Below are positions 1 to 7,079 of a stretch of DNA of 11,722 bases, in pieces. The notes under the pieces were generated by a model. That model did no database searches. It saw only the letters and a program-made list of their open reading frames with translations, and was not told where the DNA came from. The stretch is from an uncultured Collinsella sp. (GTDB taxonomy: Bacteria > Actinomycetota > Coriobacteriia > Coriobacteriales > Coriobacteriaceae), in the NCBI GenBank assembly GCA_900548255.1, contig URKH01000067.1, positions 1 to 11,722 on the forward strand, written 5' to 3'. The number at the start of each line of letters is the position of its first letter. Positions within the stretch are counted from its first letter, which is position 1. Both the position numbers and the translations under genes were made by a program.

Positions 1-67
1 GTCAGGGGGTCGAACCCTGGACCTTGGGATTAAAAGTCCCCTGCTCTGCCAGCTGAGCTAACGGCCC
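1..67 (-). tRNA. tRNA-Lys (anticodon UUU), 3' end cut by the window edge
   Basis: Read on the minus strand, the gene starts with the acceptor strand GGGCCGT at 67-61, followed by TA. A D-arm with GCTC/GAGC stems follows, then an anticodon loop CTTTTAA at 36-30 that places TTT at 34-32. The T-arm has stems CAGGG/CCCTG around TTCGACC. Only two bases of the 3' acceptor strand (AC, matching GT of the 5' strand) remain before the window ends, so the remaining acceptor bases and any CCA are outside. It decodes AAA and AAG lysine codons. It lies 28 bases downstream of the aminopeptidase gene on the same strand but has its own promoter-like sequence. Confidence 0.95.
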
Positions 68-76
68 GCGGGTGGC

Positions 77-105
77 ATTGTACCACGGTCTGGGACTATT
101 CCCAA
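77..105 (-). promoter_or_regulatory. Promoter of tRNA-Lys inside the aminopeptidase 3' end
   Basis: On the minus strand, TTGGGA (105-100) and TACAAT (82-77) are separated by exactly 17 bases. The last base of the -10 box is 10 bases upstream of the first tRNA base, so the predicted start leaves a leader of only a few bases. The -35 box and part of the spacer overlap the last codons of the aminopeptidase. Good match to the housekeeping sigma consensus; no transcript data. Confidence 0.7.
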
Positions 106-1376
106 CTCCATTGGCCGTTCTGGAAAATCACAACTTCACGTCCATCAGGCGTAATGCCCGTAATATCGATGTCGTCCATGCCAATCATAAAATCGACGTG
201 CGTGCTCGAGACGTTAACGCCATGCTCCAGGAGCTCTTCCTTGGACATGTCATACCCACCCTCGATACATTCGGGGAAACCGACACCTAGCGCGAGATGG
301 CAGCTGGCGTTCTCATCATAGAGCGTGTCATAGAACAAAACGCCACTTTCACGGATCGGCGTGTTCTTGGAGATAAGCGCGACCTCACCCAGATGAGCGG
401 CACCTTCATCGGTGTCAATGATGCTCGCAAGCGTCGCCTTGCCCACGCGGGCATCGTAGTCCGCTACGCGGCCGGCCTCGAACTTAATCCAAAAATCGTC
501 GACCTTGTTACCGTGGTGAATGAGCGGCATGGCCGAGTACACGATACCGTCGGCGCGCATACGATCAGGCGAGGTGAAGACTTCCTCGGTGGGAATGTTG
601 GGGAAGAAGGGGTGTCCATCGGGCGTCTTGCCCTTGCCGCCGGCCCACTCGTGACCCTTCGTCATGCCAATCGTCAGATCGGTTCCATTTTCCGCGGTGT
701 AATGCAGGCGGTCAAAACGATTGTCGTTCAGGAAACGCAGGTTCTTTTCGAACGCCGCGTCATGAAGCTCCCAGTCGCTCTCCGGGTCCTGGCCATCGGC
801 ACGAGCGGTGTGCAGAATCGCATTCCATAGCTTATAGATTGCAACCTCATCGGCGTCTCCCGGGAACACCTCGTGCGCCCAAGCCACGACCGGAGCGCCG
901 GCGATGCACCACGGATTGATGTTGTAATCCAGTCCACGGCGGAAAGCTTTGCACTGCGTATTCCTCGCCTTGGATGCCGCGGCCGGCTTGGCTGGATCGA
1001 TGCCCTTGAGGGCTGCAGGATCCGCCCCCTCGATAAAGATAAAGCAGGCGCCATCCTGGGCCAGGGAATCCAACTGCAGGCGCTTCCACTCGGGCGTCTG
1101 CTCAAAATAGCTTTTATCGACATGCTCGTACGTGAGCCTCGTCACGGCATCATCGGCCCAAATGACCGTCACGTGGCCAGCGCCGGCGGCATAAGCCTCC
1201 GCGACCACCACGCGGGCAAAGGATGCGCACTCGACCGGAGACTGAACGACAACCTCCTGGCCGGGCTTGACGTTTACGCCCTTGCGGACAACCAAGCGCG
1301 CATAGTTTTTAATCTTGGGCTCCAGGGCCTTCATGCCCTCCAGAGCCTCTTCGACCGTCAGGGCAGCTCGAATCAT
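96..1376 (-). CDS. M29-family (AmpS/PepS-type) metallo-aminopeptidase
   Basis: A cytosolic aminopeptidase that removes N-terminal residues from peptides using a two-metal centre. The protein is about 426 residues, close to the usual M29 length. In numbering from the chosen start, the expected metal ligands appear in order and at the family spacing: Glu265 in PTEEVF, Glu331 in LGEVAL, His360 in NASCHLALG, then His393 and Asp395 in STHVDFMIG. A tyrosine usually found seven residues after the first histidine is Phe367 here. The track ATG four codons upstream (1388) has no ribosome binding site, whereas GGAG sits six bases before the ATG at 1376, so I prefer the latter; a leaderless start at 1388 remains possible. 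It stands alone between the terminator of the purC unit and tRNA-Lys. Family assignment is confident; substrate preference cannot be told. Confidence 0.9.
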   Translation of the reverse strand: MIRAALTVEEALEGMKALEPKIKNYARLVVRKGVNVKPGQEVVVQSPVECASFARVVVAEAYAAGAGHVTVIWADDAVTRLTYEHVDKSYFEQTPEWKRLQLDSLAQDGACFIFIEGADPAALKGIDPAKPAAASKARNTQCKAFRRGLDYNINPWCIAGAPVVAWAHEVFPGDADEVAIYKLWNAILHTARADGQDPESDWELHDAAFEKNLRFLNDNRFDRLHYTAENGTDLTIGMTKGHEWAGGKGKTPDGHPFFPNIPTEEVFTSPDRMRADGIVYSAMPLIHHGNKVDDFWIKFEAGRVADYDARVGKATLASIIDTDEGAAHLGEVALISKNTPIRESGVLFYDTLYDENASCHLALGVGFPECIEGGYDMSKEELLEHGVNVSSTHVDFMIGMDDIDITGITPDGREVVIFQNGQWSWE

Positions 1377-1391
1377 GTGCCACTCCATCTA

Positions 1392-1421
1392 TCTATAGAA
1401 CAGTAAAAAGGCGCGCCGCAA
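1392..1421 (-). promoter_or_regulatory. Possible promoter of the M29 aminopeptidase gene
   Basis: Minus-strand TTGCGG (1421-1416) and TATAGA (1397-1392) are 18 bases apart. The -35 box would lie inside the upstream terminator stem. The predicted start falls at or just inside the ATG at 1388, implying a leaderless transcript or a very short leader before the ATG at 1376. The boxes are imperfect, so this is tentative. Confidence 0.25.
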
Positions 1422-1433
1422 AAACGACGCGCC
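1405..1433 (-). terminator. Intrinsic terminator of the purC / membrane-protein unit
   Basis: The minus strand forms a 9-bp stem, GGCGCGTCG against CGGCGCGCC with one G-U pair, around a TTTTTG loop. A run of five T (1409-1405) follows directly. It lies 32 bases after the stop codon of the basic membrane protein. Confidence 0.85.
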
Positions 1434-1465
1434 CTATATCTTAGCGATAAGTATGCATGCAAACG

Positions 1466-2041
1466 CTACTTCTTCTTGGAGTCCTTCTTGTCCTCCTCGG
1501 CAGCTGCGCGCTCGATAAGAGCGTTGAGCTTGTTCTCGGACATGCCCTCGGCCTGCGCGCGATACATGTTACGCAAGGGACGAATACGAGCGAAGTCGTA
1601 GATAAAGTCACCCAGGATGATGACATAGGACAAAACGATGCCGACCATCTGAACAGGACTGGACACCGTGCCGCCGGGAGCGAAGTAGAGCGAAGCCCCG
1701 ATTGCCACGACGAGCACCATGCCGATAGCGAGCACAGCCCACCAAATACGGCGGCGCTTGGTGTAGTCCTCATCCTGCTTGAGAAGGATATTCGACACCG
1801 TGTAGATGCGGTCCTCCTTGGCGCGCTGCTTAGCCTTGCGGGCGCGCTTCTCCTCTTTAGAGAGGCCCTCGAGGTTCTCGCCCTTCTCGAGCTCTTTGCG
1901 GCGTGCCTTAGACGAAGCCGGCACGACGCGGACAGAGCTCGCTGCCTGACGGGCAGGCTTAGCAGATGCGGCGGACTTGCGCGCAACCCCGGTAACCTCG
2001 TGGGATTGCGTGCGCTTGTTCGTGGCGCTACGGGTACTCAC
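1466..2041 (-). CDS. Unrecognised basic two-helix membrane protein, coupled to purC
   Basis: I do not recognise a family. The 191-residue protein has a long hydrophilic N-terminal part (about residues 1-98) rich in Lys, Arg, Ala, Ser and Glu and likely to be disordered or partly coiled. Two hydrophobic segments follow, at about 101-120 and 130-150, then a short charged tail ending in DKKDSKKK. The topology suggests a small inner-membrane protein with both ends in the cytoplasm. The start is GTG, placed directly after the purC stop (TAAGTG). AAGGAG nine bases upstream, inside the purC 3' end, supports this start and translation coupled to purC. An intrinsic terminator follows. The coupling shows shared expression with purC but does not prove a purine-related role. 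Actinobacterial membrane families with basic N-terminal tails are a possible home. Confidence 0.8.
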   Translation of the reverse strand: MSTRSATNKRTQSHEVTGVARKSAASAKPARQAASSVRVVPASSKARRKELEKGENLEGLSKEEKRARKAKQRAKEDRIYTVSNILLKQDEDYTKRRRIWWAVLAIGMVLVVAIGASLYFAPGGTVSSPVQMVGIVLSYVIILGDFIYDFARIRPLRNMYRAQAEGMSENKLNALIERAAAEEDKKDSKKK

Positions 2042-2929
2042 TTATGCGTTCTCCTTCATGCTTGTGAACTGGGAGCCCGTGATGATCTGGAAGGCCTCGC
2101 GATAGCGCTCGGACGTACCTTCGATGACCTCGGCGGGCAGATGCGGGGTCTCCCCCGTCATATCCCAGTTGGCCTTGAGCCAATTGCGGACGAATTGCTT
2201 GTCGTAGCTAGGCTGGATCTTGCCCTCCTCGTAGCTGGCCGCAGGCCAGAAACGGCTGGAGTCGGGGGTGAGGCACTCGTCGATCAGCGTGACCTTGCCA
2301 TCGATGACACCAAACTCGAACTTGGTGTCGGCAATGATGATGCCACGGGTCGCTGCGTACTCGGCGGCAGCCTTGTAGATCTTGAGAGACAGATCGCGAA
2401 TCTGCGTGGCGATGTCCTCGCCTACGATCTCGCAGCAACGCTCGAACGAGATATTCTCGTCGTGATCACCGATCTCGGCCTTCGTGGACGGGGTGAACAG
2501 CGGCTCGGGAAGCTTGGAGGCCTCGGTAAGGCCCTCAGGCAGCTGGATGCCGCAGACGGTGCCGTTCTCGTCATAGGTCTTCTTGCCCGAACCAGTCAGA
2601 TAGCCGCGGACGATGCACTCGATAGGAATCGTCTGGGCCTTCTTAACCAGCATGGCGCGACCCGCGAGATAGTCACGATACTCGGCAAACTCCTCGGGGA
2701 AATCCGCCGGGTCGATGGAGACGAGGTGGTTGGGGACGATATCGGCAAATTTGTCGAACCAGAACGCCGAGATGCGATTGAGCACCTCTCCCTTAAACGG
2801 AATCTCGTCGGGAAGAATAAAGTCGAACGCAGAAATGCGATCGGTGGCGACCATCAACAGGTTTTCGCCGGCATCGTAGATATCACGAACCTTGCCACGG
2901 GAATCCGGACGACGCTCCATCGTTGTCAC
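2042..2929 (-). CDS. purC: Phosphoribosylaminoimidazole-succinocarboxamide (SAICAR) synthase
   Basis: Joins aspartate to CAIR with ATP to give SAICAR in de novo purine synthesis; a cytosolic enzyme. In numbering from the GTG at 2929, the N-terminal GKVRDIYD nucleotide-binding strand and ATDRISAFD are present. The two family signatures are seen as PIECIVRGYLTGS (about 102-114) and IADTKFEFG (about 199-207), followed by DECLTPDSSRFWP. At about 295 residues it is the longer, yeast Ade1-like form rather than the short bacterial form of about 240. The first GTG of the frame (2938) directly abuts AAGGA, too close for initiation; the GTG at 2929 has AAGGAG eight bases upstream and is preferred, with an ATG three codons further in as an alternative. 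The product feeds PurB, encoded at 9852-11198 in a separate unit. Confidence 0.96.
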   Translation of the reverse strand: MTTMERRPDSRGKVRDIYDAGENLLMVATDRISAFDFILPDEIPFKGEVLNRISAFWFDKFADIVPNHLVSIDPADFPEEFAEYRDYLAGRAMLVKKAQTIPIECIVRGYLTGSGKKTYDENGTVCGIQLPEGLTEASKLPEPLFTPSTKAEIGDHDENISFERCCEIVGEDIATQIRDLSLKIYKAAAEYAATRGIIIADTKFEFGVIDGKVTLIDECLTPDSSRFWPAASYEEGKIQPSYDKQFVRNWLKANWDMTGETPHLPAEVIEGTSERYREAFQIITGSQFTSMKENA

Positions 2930-2960
2930 GTGAGTCACTCCTTACCTAAATACGACAGAA

Positions 2961-2980
2961 ATGCGGGTTCTTTCCCGCAT
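2961..2980 (-). terminator. Hairpin between sensor kinase and purC, probable weak terminator
   Basis: The arms ATGCGGG and CCCGCAT form a perfect 7-bp stem around a six-base loop. On the minus strand it is followed by TTCTGTC, a weak T tract, and lies about 60 bases after the kinase stop codon. On the plus strand it is followed by GTTTTC. It probably ends kinase transcription; it also sits about 30 bases before purC, so a leader role is possible. Confidence 0.4.
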
Positions 2981-3038
2981 GTTTTCGCAAACTCGGAGCG
3001 GCAGGGATGAGACCCCTCCTTCACCGAATAGCGAAAAG

Positions 3039-4604
3039 CTAGTGCTCCATTGTAGTAGATGCCGCGTCCGCCGTGTGCTCGCGGGGCAGATGAATCGTAA
3101 AAGTCGTACCCTTTCCAAGCTCCGACTCCACGGATATGTAGCCATGGTGACGCTCGACGATCTGTTTGGTCACGGCGAGGCCAACACCCAAGCCGCCGGC
3201 TTCGCGGGCGCGGCTGGCATCGGCGCGCCAAAATCGTCCGAAGATGCGCGATAGATCGTCCTTGGCAATACCGATACCGGTATCCGAAACGGCAATGCTG
3301 ACATGTTTGCGGTCGCTGAGCACCGACACCACGACCCAACCACCCTCGGGGGTGTAGCGCATGGCGTTGCTCATGAGGTTGATGACGCATTGCGTGATCA
3401 TGTCAGGATCGGCCTCGACGACATCATCGTGACCTTGGGTCTCGTCTGCAAAGCGCAAGCGCAGTTCGCGGTCGACAAACAGGCGCTCCTGGGCGTTGAC
3501 GATGGAGCGGACGAAAGGAACCATATCCACCGGCTCAAGGTTGAGCGGCGCCGTGCTGTTTTCCATGCGCGACAGGTCGAGCATCTGCTGCACCAGACGG
3601 GCCAGGCGACGCGTCTCGGAAGCAACGGTTTCCAAATGCTCATCATCGGTGGGATACACGCCGTCCTGCATGGCCTCGACCGTTGCAAGCATGGCCATAA
3701 GCGGTGTGCGAAGCTCGTGTGCGACATCCGAGGTCAGGCGCTTTTCGTGCTTCATGTCCTTCTCGAGCGAGGTGGCCATCTCGTCAAAGGTCTCACCCAG
3801 CTGATCGATTTCGTCATCGCCGCGCAAGCCCGTGCGAGCGGACAGATCACCATCGCGAATCTGCTTGGCCGTGCTGGTAATACGATGAATCGGCTTGGTG
3901 AGCATGCGCGACATAAGCGATCCGATGACGACCGAGATGCAGACCGCAACAACCGCGGCAAGGGCCATGGCGTTAAAGGTCTTCTCCCTAAACGCAGAAT
4001 CTGCCTTGGTGAGTAGGGCATCGGATCCGATGGCCCATAGCTTTACCTGTCCGACATGCTCGCCGGAAGACGTTATGATTTCGACGTTGGCAACGCTATC
4101 GGAGTCGGTGGGCGCCGACGAGACCGGGCTATGCGAGGCCTTTTTACCGCTCGAGCTGCTAGACGTCGATTCGCTCTCGCGCACGTCGGCGGTCGCACTT
4201 GCCGAAGGCCATGAGTCGTCATAGACGACAACACCCTTTTTGTTGACGACCTGCATGCCCAGATCGTCGGACACCAAACTCGATGTCGCAACCGTGCGCA
4301 GCTCGCCCGCCGTCCAATTACCGTTTTCCTCATACGACGTCGCAAGCTTTTCGGCGGCGGAATTGGCGATCTCAACGATATTGGAACGCGTGTAATCCGA
4401 AAAGACGGTACCCCACACAACGGAGACAACGCCCACCAGCACCAATACCGTCATGAGCGACGTCAGGGCAAAAGCCAGGGCCATACGCGAGGGATAGCTC
4501 ATCGTTGGCCGTGAATCGGAACGAGGCGTGTTCCAACTTGCCTTGGAACCCGCCTCGTTCTCCTGCTTGTGCTTTTGTCCGATTTCAAAGCGCGCAGGTG
4601 TCAT
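3039..4604 (-). CDS. HAMP-domain sensor histidine kinase
   Basis: Membrane sensor kinase that autophosphorylates on His and passes phosphate to the response regulator encoded just upstream. The 521-residue protein has an unusually long hydrophilic N-terminal stretch (1-40), TM1 at about 42-68, an extracytoplasmic region to about 210 with a Ser-rich segment at 134-170, and TM2 at about 211-231. Next come HAMP (about 232-285), HisKA with His296 in DVAHELRTPL, and a HATPase domain. Its N box includes Asn413 in LMSNAMRYTP, the G1 box is DTGIGI (441-446), the F box is IFGRFWRAD and the G2 box is GGLGVGL. All catalytic boxes are intact. The ATG follows AGGGA with eight bases of spacing and lies 11 bases after the regulator stop codon. 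Met35 is a possible later start. The stimulus is unknown. Confidence 0.93.
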   Translation of the reverse strand: MTPARFEIGQKHKQENEAGSKASWNTPRSDSRPTMSYPSRMALAFALTSLMTVLVLVGVVSVVWGTVFSDYTRSNIVEIANSAAEKLATSYEENGNWTAGELRTVATSSLVSDDLGMQVVNKKGVVVYDDSWPSASATADVRESESTSSSSSGKKASHSPVSSAPTDSDSVANVEIITSSGEHVGQVKLWAIGSDALLTKADSAFREKTFNAMALAAVVAVCISVVIGSLMSRMLTKPIHRITSTAKQIRDGDLSARTGLRGDDEIDQLGETFDEMATSLEKDMKHEKRLTSDVAHELRTPLMAMLATVEAMQDGVYPTDDEHLETVASETRRLARLVQQMLDLSRMENSTAPLNLEPVDMVPFVRSIVNAQERLFVDRELRLRFADETQGHDDVVEADPDMITQCVINLMSNAMRYTPEGGWVVVSVLSDRKHVSIAVSDTGIGIAKDDLSRIFGRFWRADASRAREAGGLGVGLAVTKQIVERHHGYISVESELGKGTTFTIHLPREHTADAASTTMEH

Positions 4605-4615
4605 ATGTGATTTCC

Positions 4616-5338
4616 CTATTTCTCGTCCGACTTATCGGTCTTGGCCGGAGCCTCAAAGCGATAGCCGACGCCGTGGACGGTGTAGAGCCACTTAGGCTTC
4701 TTGGGATCATCGCCCAGCTTGGCGCGAAGGTTCTTCACGTGGCTGTCGATGGTGCGCTCATAGCCCTCAAAGTCGTAGCCGAGAACCTTCTCGACCAGCT
4801 CCATACGGTTGTAGACACGACCGGGATGGCGAGCAAGCGTGGTGAGCAGCTTAAACTCGGAAGCAGTCAGGTCCACTTCCTTGTTCTCGACCAAGATCTT
4901 GTGGCCCGAGATATCGATGACCAAATCGCCAAAGTCGAGTACCTCAACGGCAGGCTCGTCGGCCTGGTGGGCACGACGGAACAGGGCGCGGACGCGGGCG
5001 ACGAGCTCGCGCGGAGAGAACGGCTTAATCAGGTAGTCGTCGGCACCAAGCTCAAGGCCGATAATGCGGTCCTCGATCTCGCCCTTGGCGGTAAGCATGA
5101 TAATAGGCACATCCGAGGTATCACGGATAGTGCGGCAAACGCGCTCGCCGGGAATCTTGGGGAGCATAAGGTCGAGCACAACCAGGTCGAACTGGTGCTT
5201 CTCGAACTCCTCGATCGCAGACTGGCCGTCGCCGACGCCAACAACCCAGTAGCCCTCGCGCTCGAGATAGGCAGCGACGGCGTCACGGATTGCCTTTTCG
5301 TCCTCGACCAGCAGAATCTTTTTTGCATCTGAAGCCAT
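4616..5338 (-). CDS. OmpR/PhoB-family response regulator
   Basis: DNA-binding regulator, partner of the adjacent kinase. In the 240 residues from the chosen ATG, the receiver domain shows the acidic pocket Glu12-Asp13, phospho-acceptor Asp56 in VVLDLMLP, Thr83 in MLTAK, and Tyr102 and Lys105 in DDYLIKPF. The C-terminal winged helix has the usual DLTASEFKLL, TIDSHVKNLRAKLGDD and YTVHGVGYRF segments. The frame stays open to a TTG at 5359, but the ATG at 5338 has a G-rich binding site (GGGGGG) seven bases upstream and is preferred. First gene of a two-gene operon with the kinase. An AT-rich -10 candidate lies 40 bases upstream. Target genes cannot be read from the sequence. Confidence 0.95.
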   Translation of the reverse strand: MASDAKKILLVEDEKAIRDAVAAYLEREGYWVVGVGDGQSAIEEFEKHQFDLVVLDLMLPKIPGERVCRTIRDTSDVPIIMLTAKGEIEDRIIGLELGADDYLIKPFSPRELVARVRALFRRAHQADEPAVEVLDFGDLVIDISGHKILVENKEVDLTASEFKLLTTLARHPGRVYNRMELVEKVLGYDFEGYERTIDSHVKNLRAKLGDDPKKPKWLYTVHGVGYRFEAPAKTDKSDEK

Positions 5339-5377
5339 AACACGGCCCCCCTGTCTCAATTAGCTAAGAACAAGCCC

Positions 5378-5415
5378 ATTTTAACGCACCTATGCCCACC
5401 GGGTATCGCATGGGC
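5378..5415 (-). promoter_or_regulatory. Candidate promoter and inverted repeat upstream of the response regulator
   Basis: On the minus strand, TAAAAT (5383-5378) is a good -10 match and leaves a leader of about 30 bases to the ATG. No clear -35 box is found 16-18 bases away. GCCCA (5394-5398) and TGGGC (5411-5415) form an inverted repeat where the -35 box would be, so a regulator site, for example autoregulation, is possible. The rest of 5416-5491 shows nothing I can assign. Confidence 0.35.
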
Positions 5416-5491
5416 GCGACAGCTCGGCGGGCGGTACTCATAGTCACAACGCGTTTATTCCCCTGTCGACGCCTTTTTAACCCCTCGGAGA

Positions 5492-6703
5492 CTAAAGAGA
5501 GAACAGGCGAGCGGTAACCGTCTCGGGAATTCCCTGGCTGTTACGCACCGTTGCGTACGTTAAGAACGAGTTCGATTTACCCGCCGTAGCAGGATAATCG
5601 CCATACTCCAAGGCTCGGTCGGGCGACAGAAGCGAGCCGTAGGTCTTAGCCGAAGTGTCAATCAAAAAATGCGACGCCTGAACTTTGACCAGGTATTTAT
5701 TTTTCCTTCCCGCAGCGCACGCGAGCGGCTCACGCGAAAGGAAGAGGTACGGCCCACCCTCGTTACCGATATAGGTGCCCATATTGCCCAGGCTACCCAC
5801 ACCGCTATACGTCGCCTCAATGGAGAACACGAAGGTGTCGCCCATATACACGGCCTCGAAAGGCGAAACCGACGAAGGAAGCACCAGCTGAGCTCGCTTC
5901 GTGTTGTTGCCGTCAGTCAGGTCGATCGCCGTCATACCGTAATAGACGCCCTCATCATTGTGCACGCGGGGCGAGATGGTCAGGATGCCGTCGCTCACAC
6001 GCGGAGCGGATGCGAAACGGCCCGTCGACTTCCAAATAGTCTCAGGCTTGGACTCGCTGGGCGACTGACGGTAGCAGTACGAATCGTCACTCGTCTTGGT
6101 GCCGCCGGACGAAGGCATCTTATACCAGATGACCGACGACCCATACGCTGTGAAGAGCGGCGGATCGTAGTTTTCGCCACCGCGGTCGAGCTCGACAGCG
6201 TTGCCGGTAAGGGAGGAGCCTGCAAGGTTTTGCGCATAGAGTTTCCAAGACGCATTGGCAAAGTTCATCTCGACCCACGCGAACACGCCATCACCCGCGC
6301 GGACGTCGTAAAACGCATAACCGGTTCCCTCAATGGGATCCTCGATGAGTGTGGTAAGCGAGCCGTCGCCCAGGTTGAGCACACCAAGCGTATTGGCATG
6401 CAGGGCAGAAGCAGGCGCCATCATCGCCGCGGCGTAATCGCCGTCGCAGTAGTACAGCAGCGTACCCAAGGGCAATGTCCATGAAGCCGTGGGCTCAAGA
6501 TCGATATCGACGGCCTCATACTCATCCGTAATCGAGACAATCTTTGAGTCGTCTTTGATAACCTGCGGCTCGCCGGCGGCGTCGTCGCTGGTACCCGTTT
6601 TCTTTGAGCATCCGGCAAACACCGTGGCAGCGCCCGCGGCAGCCCCTCCGAGCACAAAGCCGCGGCGCGATATTCCGTTCTTGATCTGGTCGGCGATACT
6701 CAT
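5492..6703 (-). CDS. Tat-exported lipoprotein of unknown function
   Basis: I do not recognise the mature domain. Starting at the ATG at 6703, the 403-residue protein opens with a twin-arginine signal SRRGFVLGG (residues 12-20), a hydrophobic Ala/Gly stretch and a lipobox VFAGC with Cys32. It is therefore probably exported folded and then lipid-anchored on the outer face of the membrane. The mature part is rich in Gly, Ser, Asp, Tyr and Trp with repeated short strand-turn patterns such as DGVFAWVEM, NASWKLYAQNL and DGILTISPRV, suggesting a beta-propeller-like fold (inference). The frame extends 18 codons upstream, but that stretch has no signal-like start; the chosen ATG shares one base with the preceding stop (TAATG), so translation is probably coupled. 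A Tat signal usually implies folding or a cofactor before export. Confidence 0.85.
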   Translation of the reverse strand: MSIADQIKNGISRRGFVLGGAAAGAATVFAGCSKKTGTSDDAAGEPQVIKDDSKIVSITDEYEAVDIDLEPTASWTLPLGTLLYYCDGDYAAAMMAPASALHANTLGVLNLGDGSLTTLIEDPIEGTGYAFYDVRAGDGVFAWVEMNFANASWKLYAQNLAGSSLTGNAVELDRGGENYDPPLFTAYGSSVIWYKMPSSGGTKTSDDSYCYRQSPSESKPETIWKSTGRFASAPRVSDGILTISPRVHNDEGVYYGMTAIDLTDGNNTKRAQLVLPSSVSPFEAVYMGDTFVFSIEATYSGVGSLGNMGTYIGNEGGPYLFLSREPLACAAGRKNKYLVKVQASHFLIDTSAKTYGSLLSPDRALEYGDYPATAGKSNSFLTYATVRNSQGIPETVTARLFSL

Positions 6704-6966
6704 TAGGCGATCTCGGCGCGAGCGGCCTCGATAGCGCGCGTGAGCTGATCGGCGCAAGAAGTCTTTTTCATACCGCAGGTATTACCAGCGAGAACCTCGA
6801 TGACGCGATCGGCAGGAGCACCCTCGACCAGCTTAGAGATAGCCTTGAGATTGCCGTTGCAGCCACCGGTAAACTCGACGCCCACCACCTTGTTGCCGTC
6901 ATCAGAAAGATCAAGGTGGATATTGCGAGTGCATACGCCCTGAGGCTTGTAATCAAAACTAATCAT
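6703..6966 (-). CDS. TSCPD-domain protein (TIGR03905-like), function unknown
   Basis: An 87-residue cytosolic protein. TSCPD domains are also found at the C-terminus of some ribonucleotide reductases and in small stand-alone proteins of unknown role. Four cysteines sit at conserved-looking positions: Cys12 in GVCTRN, Cys36 in GGCNGN, Cys64 in NTCGMK and Cys70 in TSCADQ, the last being a variant of the name-giving TSCPD motif with Ala for Pro. They could bind a metal or be redox active (inference). The ATG has AGGGG six bases upstream. Upstream, GATAAT occurs twice 23 bases apart (minus strand, 7002-7007 and 7025-7030), either of which could be a -10 box, but no clear -35 box is present. The stop overlaps the lipoprotein start. 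Confidence 0.85.
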   Translation of the reverse strand: MISFDYKPQGVCTRNIHLDLSDDGNKVVGVEFTGGCNGNLKAISKLVEGAPADRVIEVLAGNTCGMKKTSCADQLTRAIEAARAEIA

Positions 6967-7079
6967 TGCGTTCCCCTCTCGTAAAGCAATTTCAGACGTC
7001 TATTATCCCCGCCTGGGCCGACTTATTATCGCAAGCACCGATTCAACATCCTACGATGCATGGACTCGCGGGGGCAAGA

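Noticed and set aside
2936..2938. GTG at 2938 as the purC start
   Set aside because: The AAGGA binding site abuts it with no spacing; the GTG at 2929 has proper spacing.
1457..3010. Long open frame on the plus strand (517 codons)
   Set aside because: It is antisense to purC and the membrane protein, both strongly supported, has no recognisable domain and reflects high-GC codon structure.
3303..4016. Plus-strand frame of 237 codons
   Set aside because: Antisense shadow of the sensor kinase, whose catalytic boxes are all intact.
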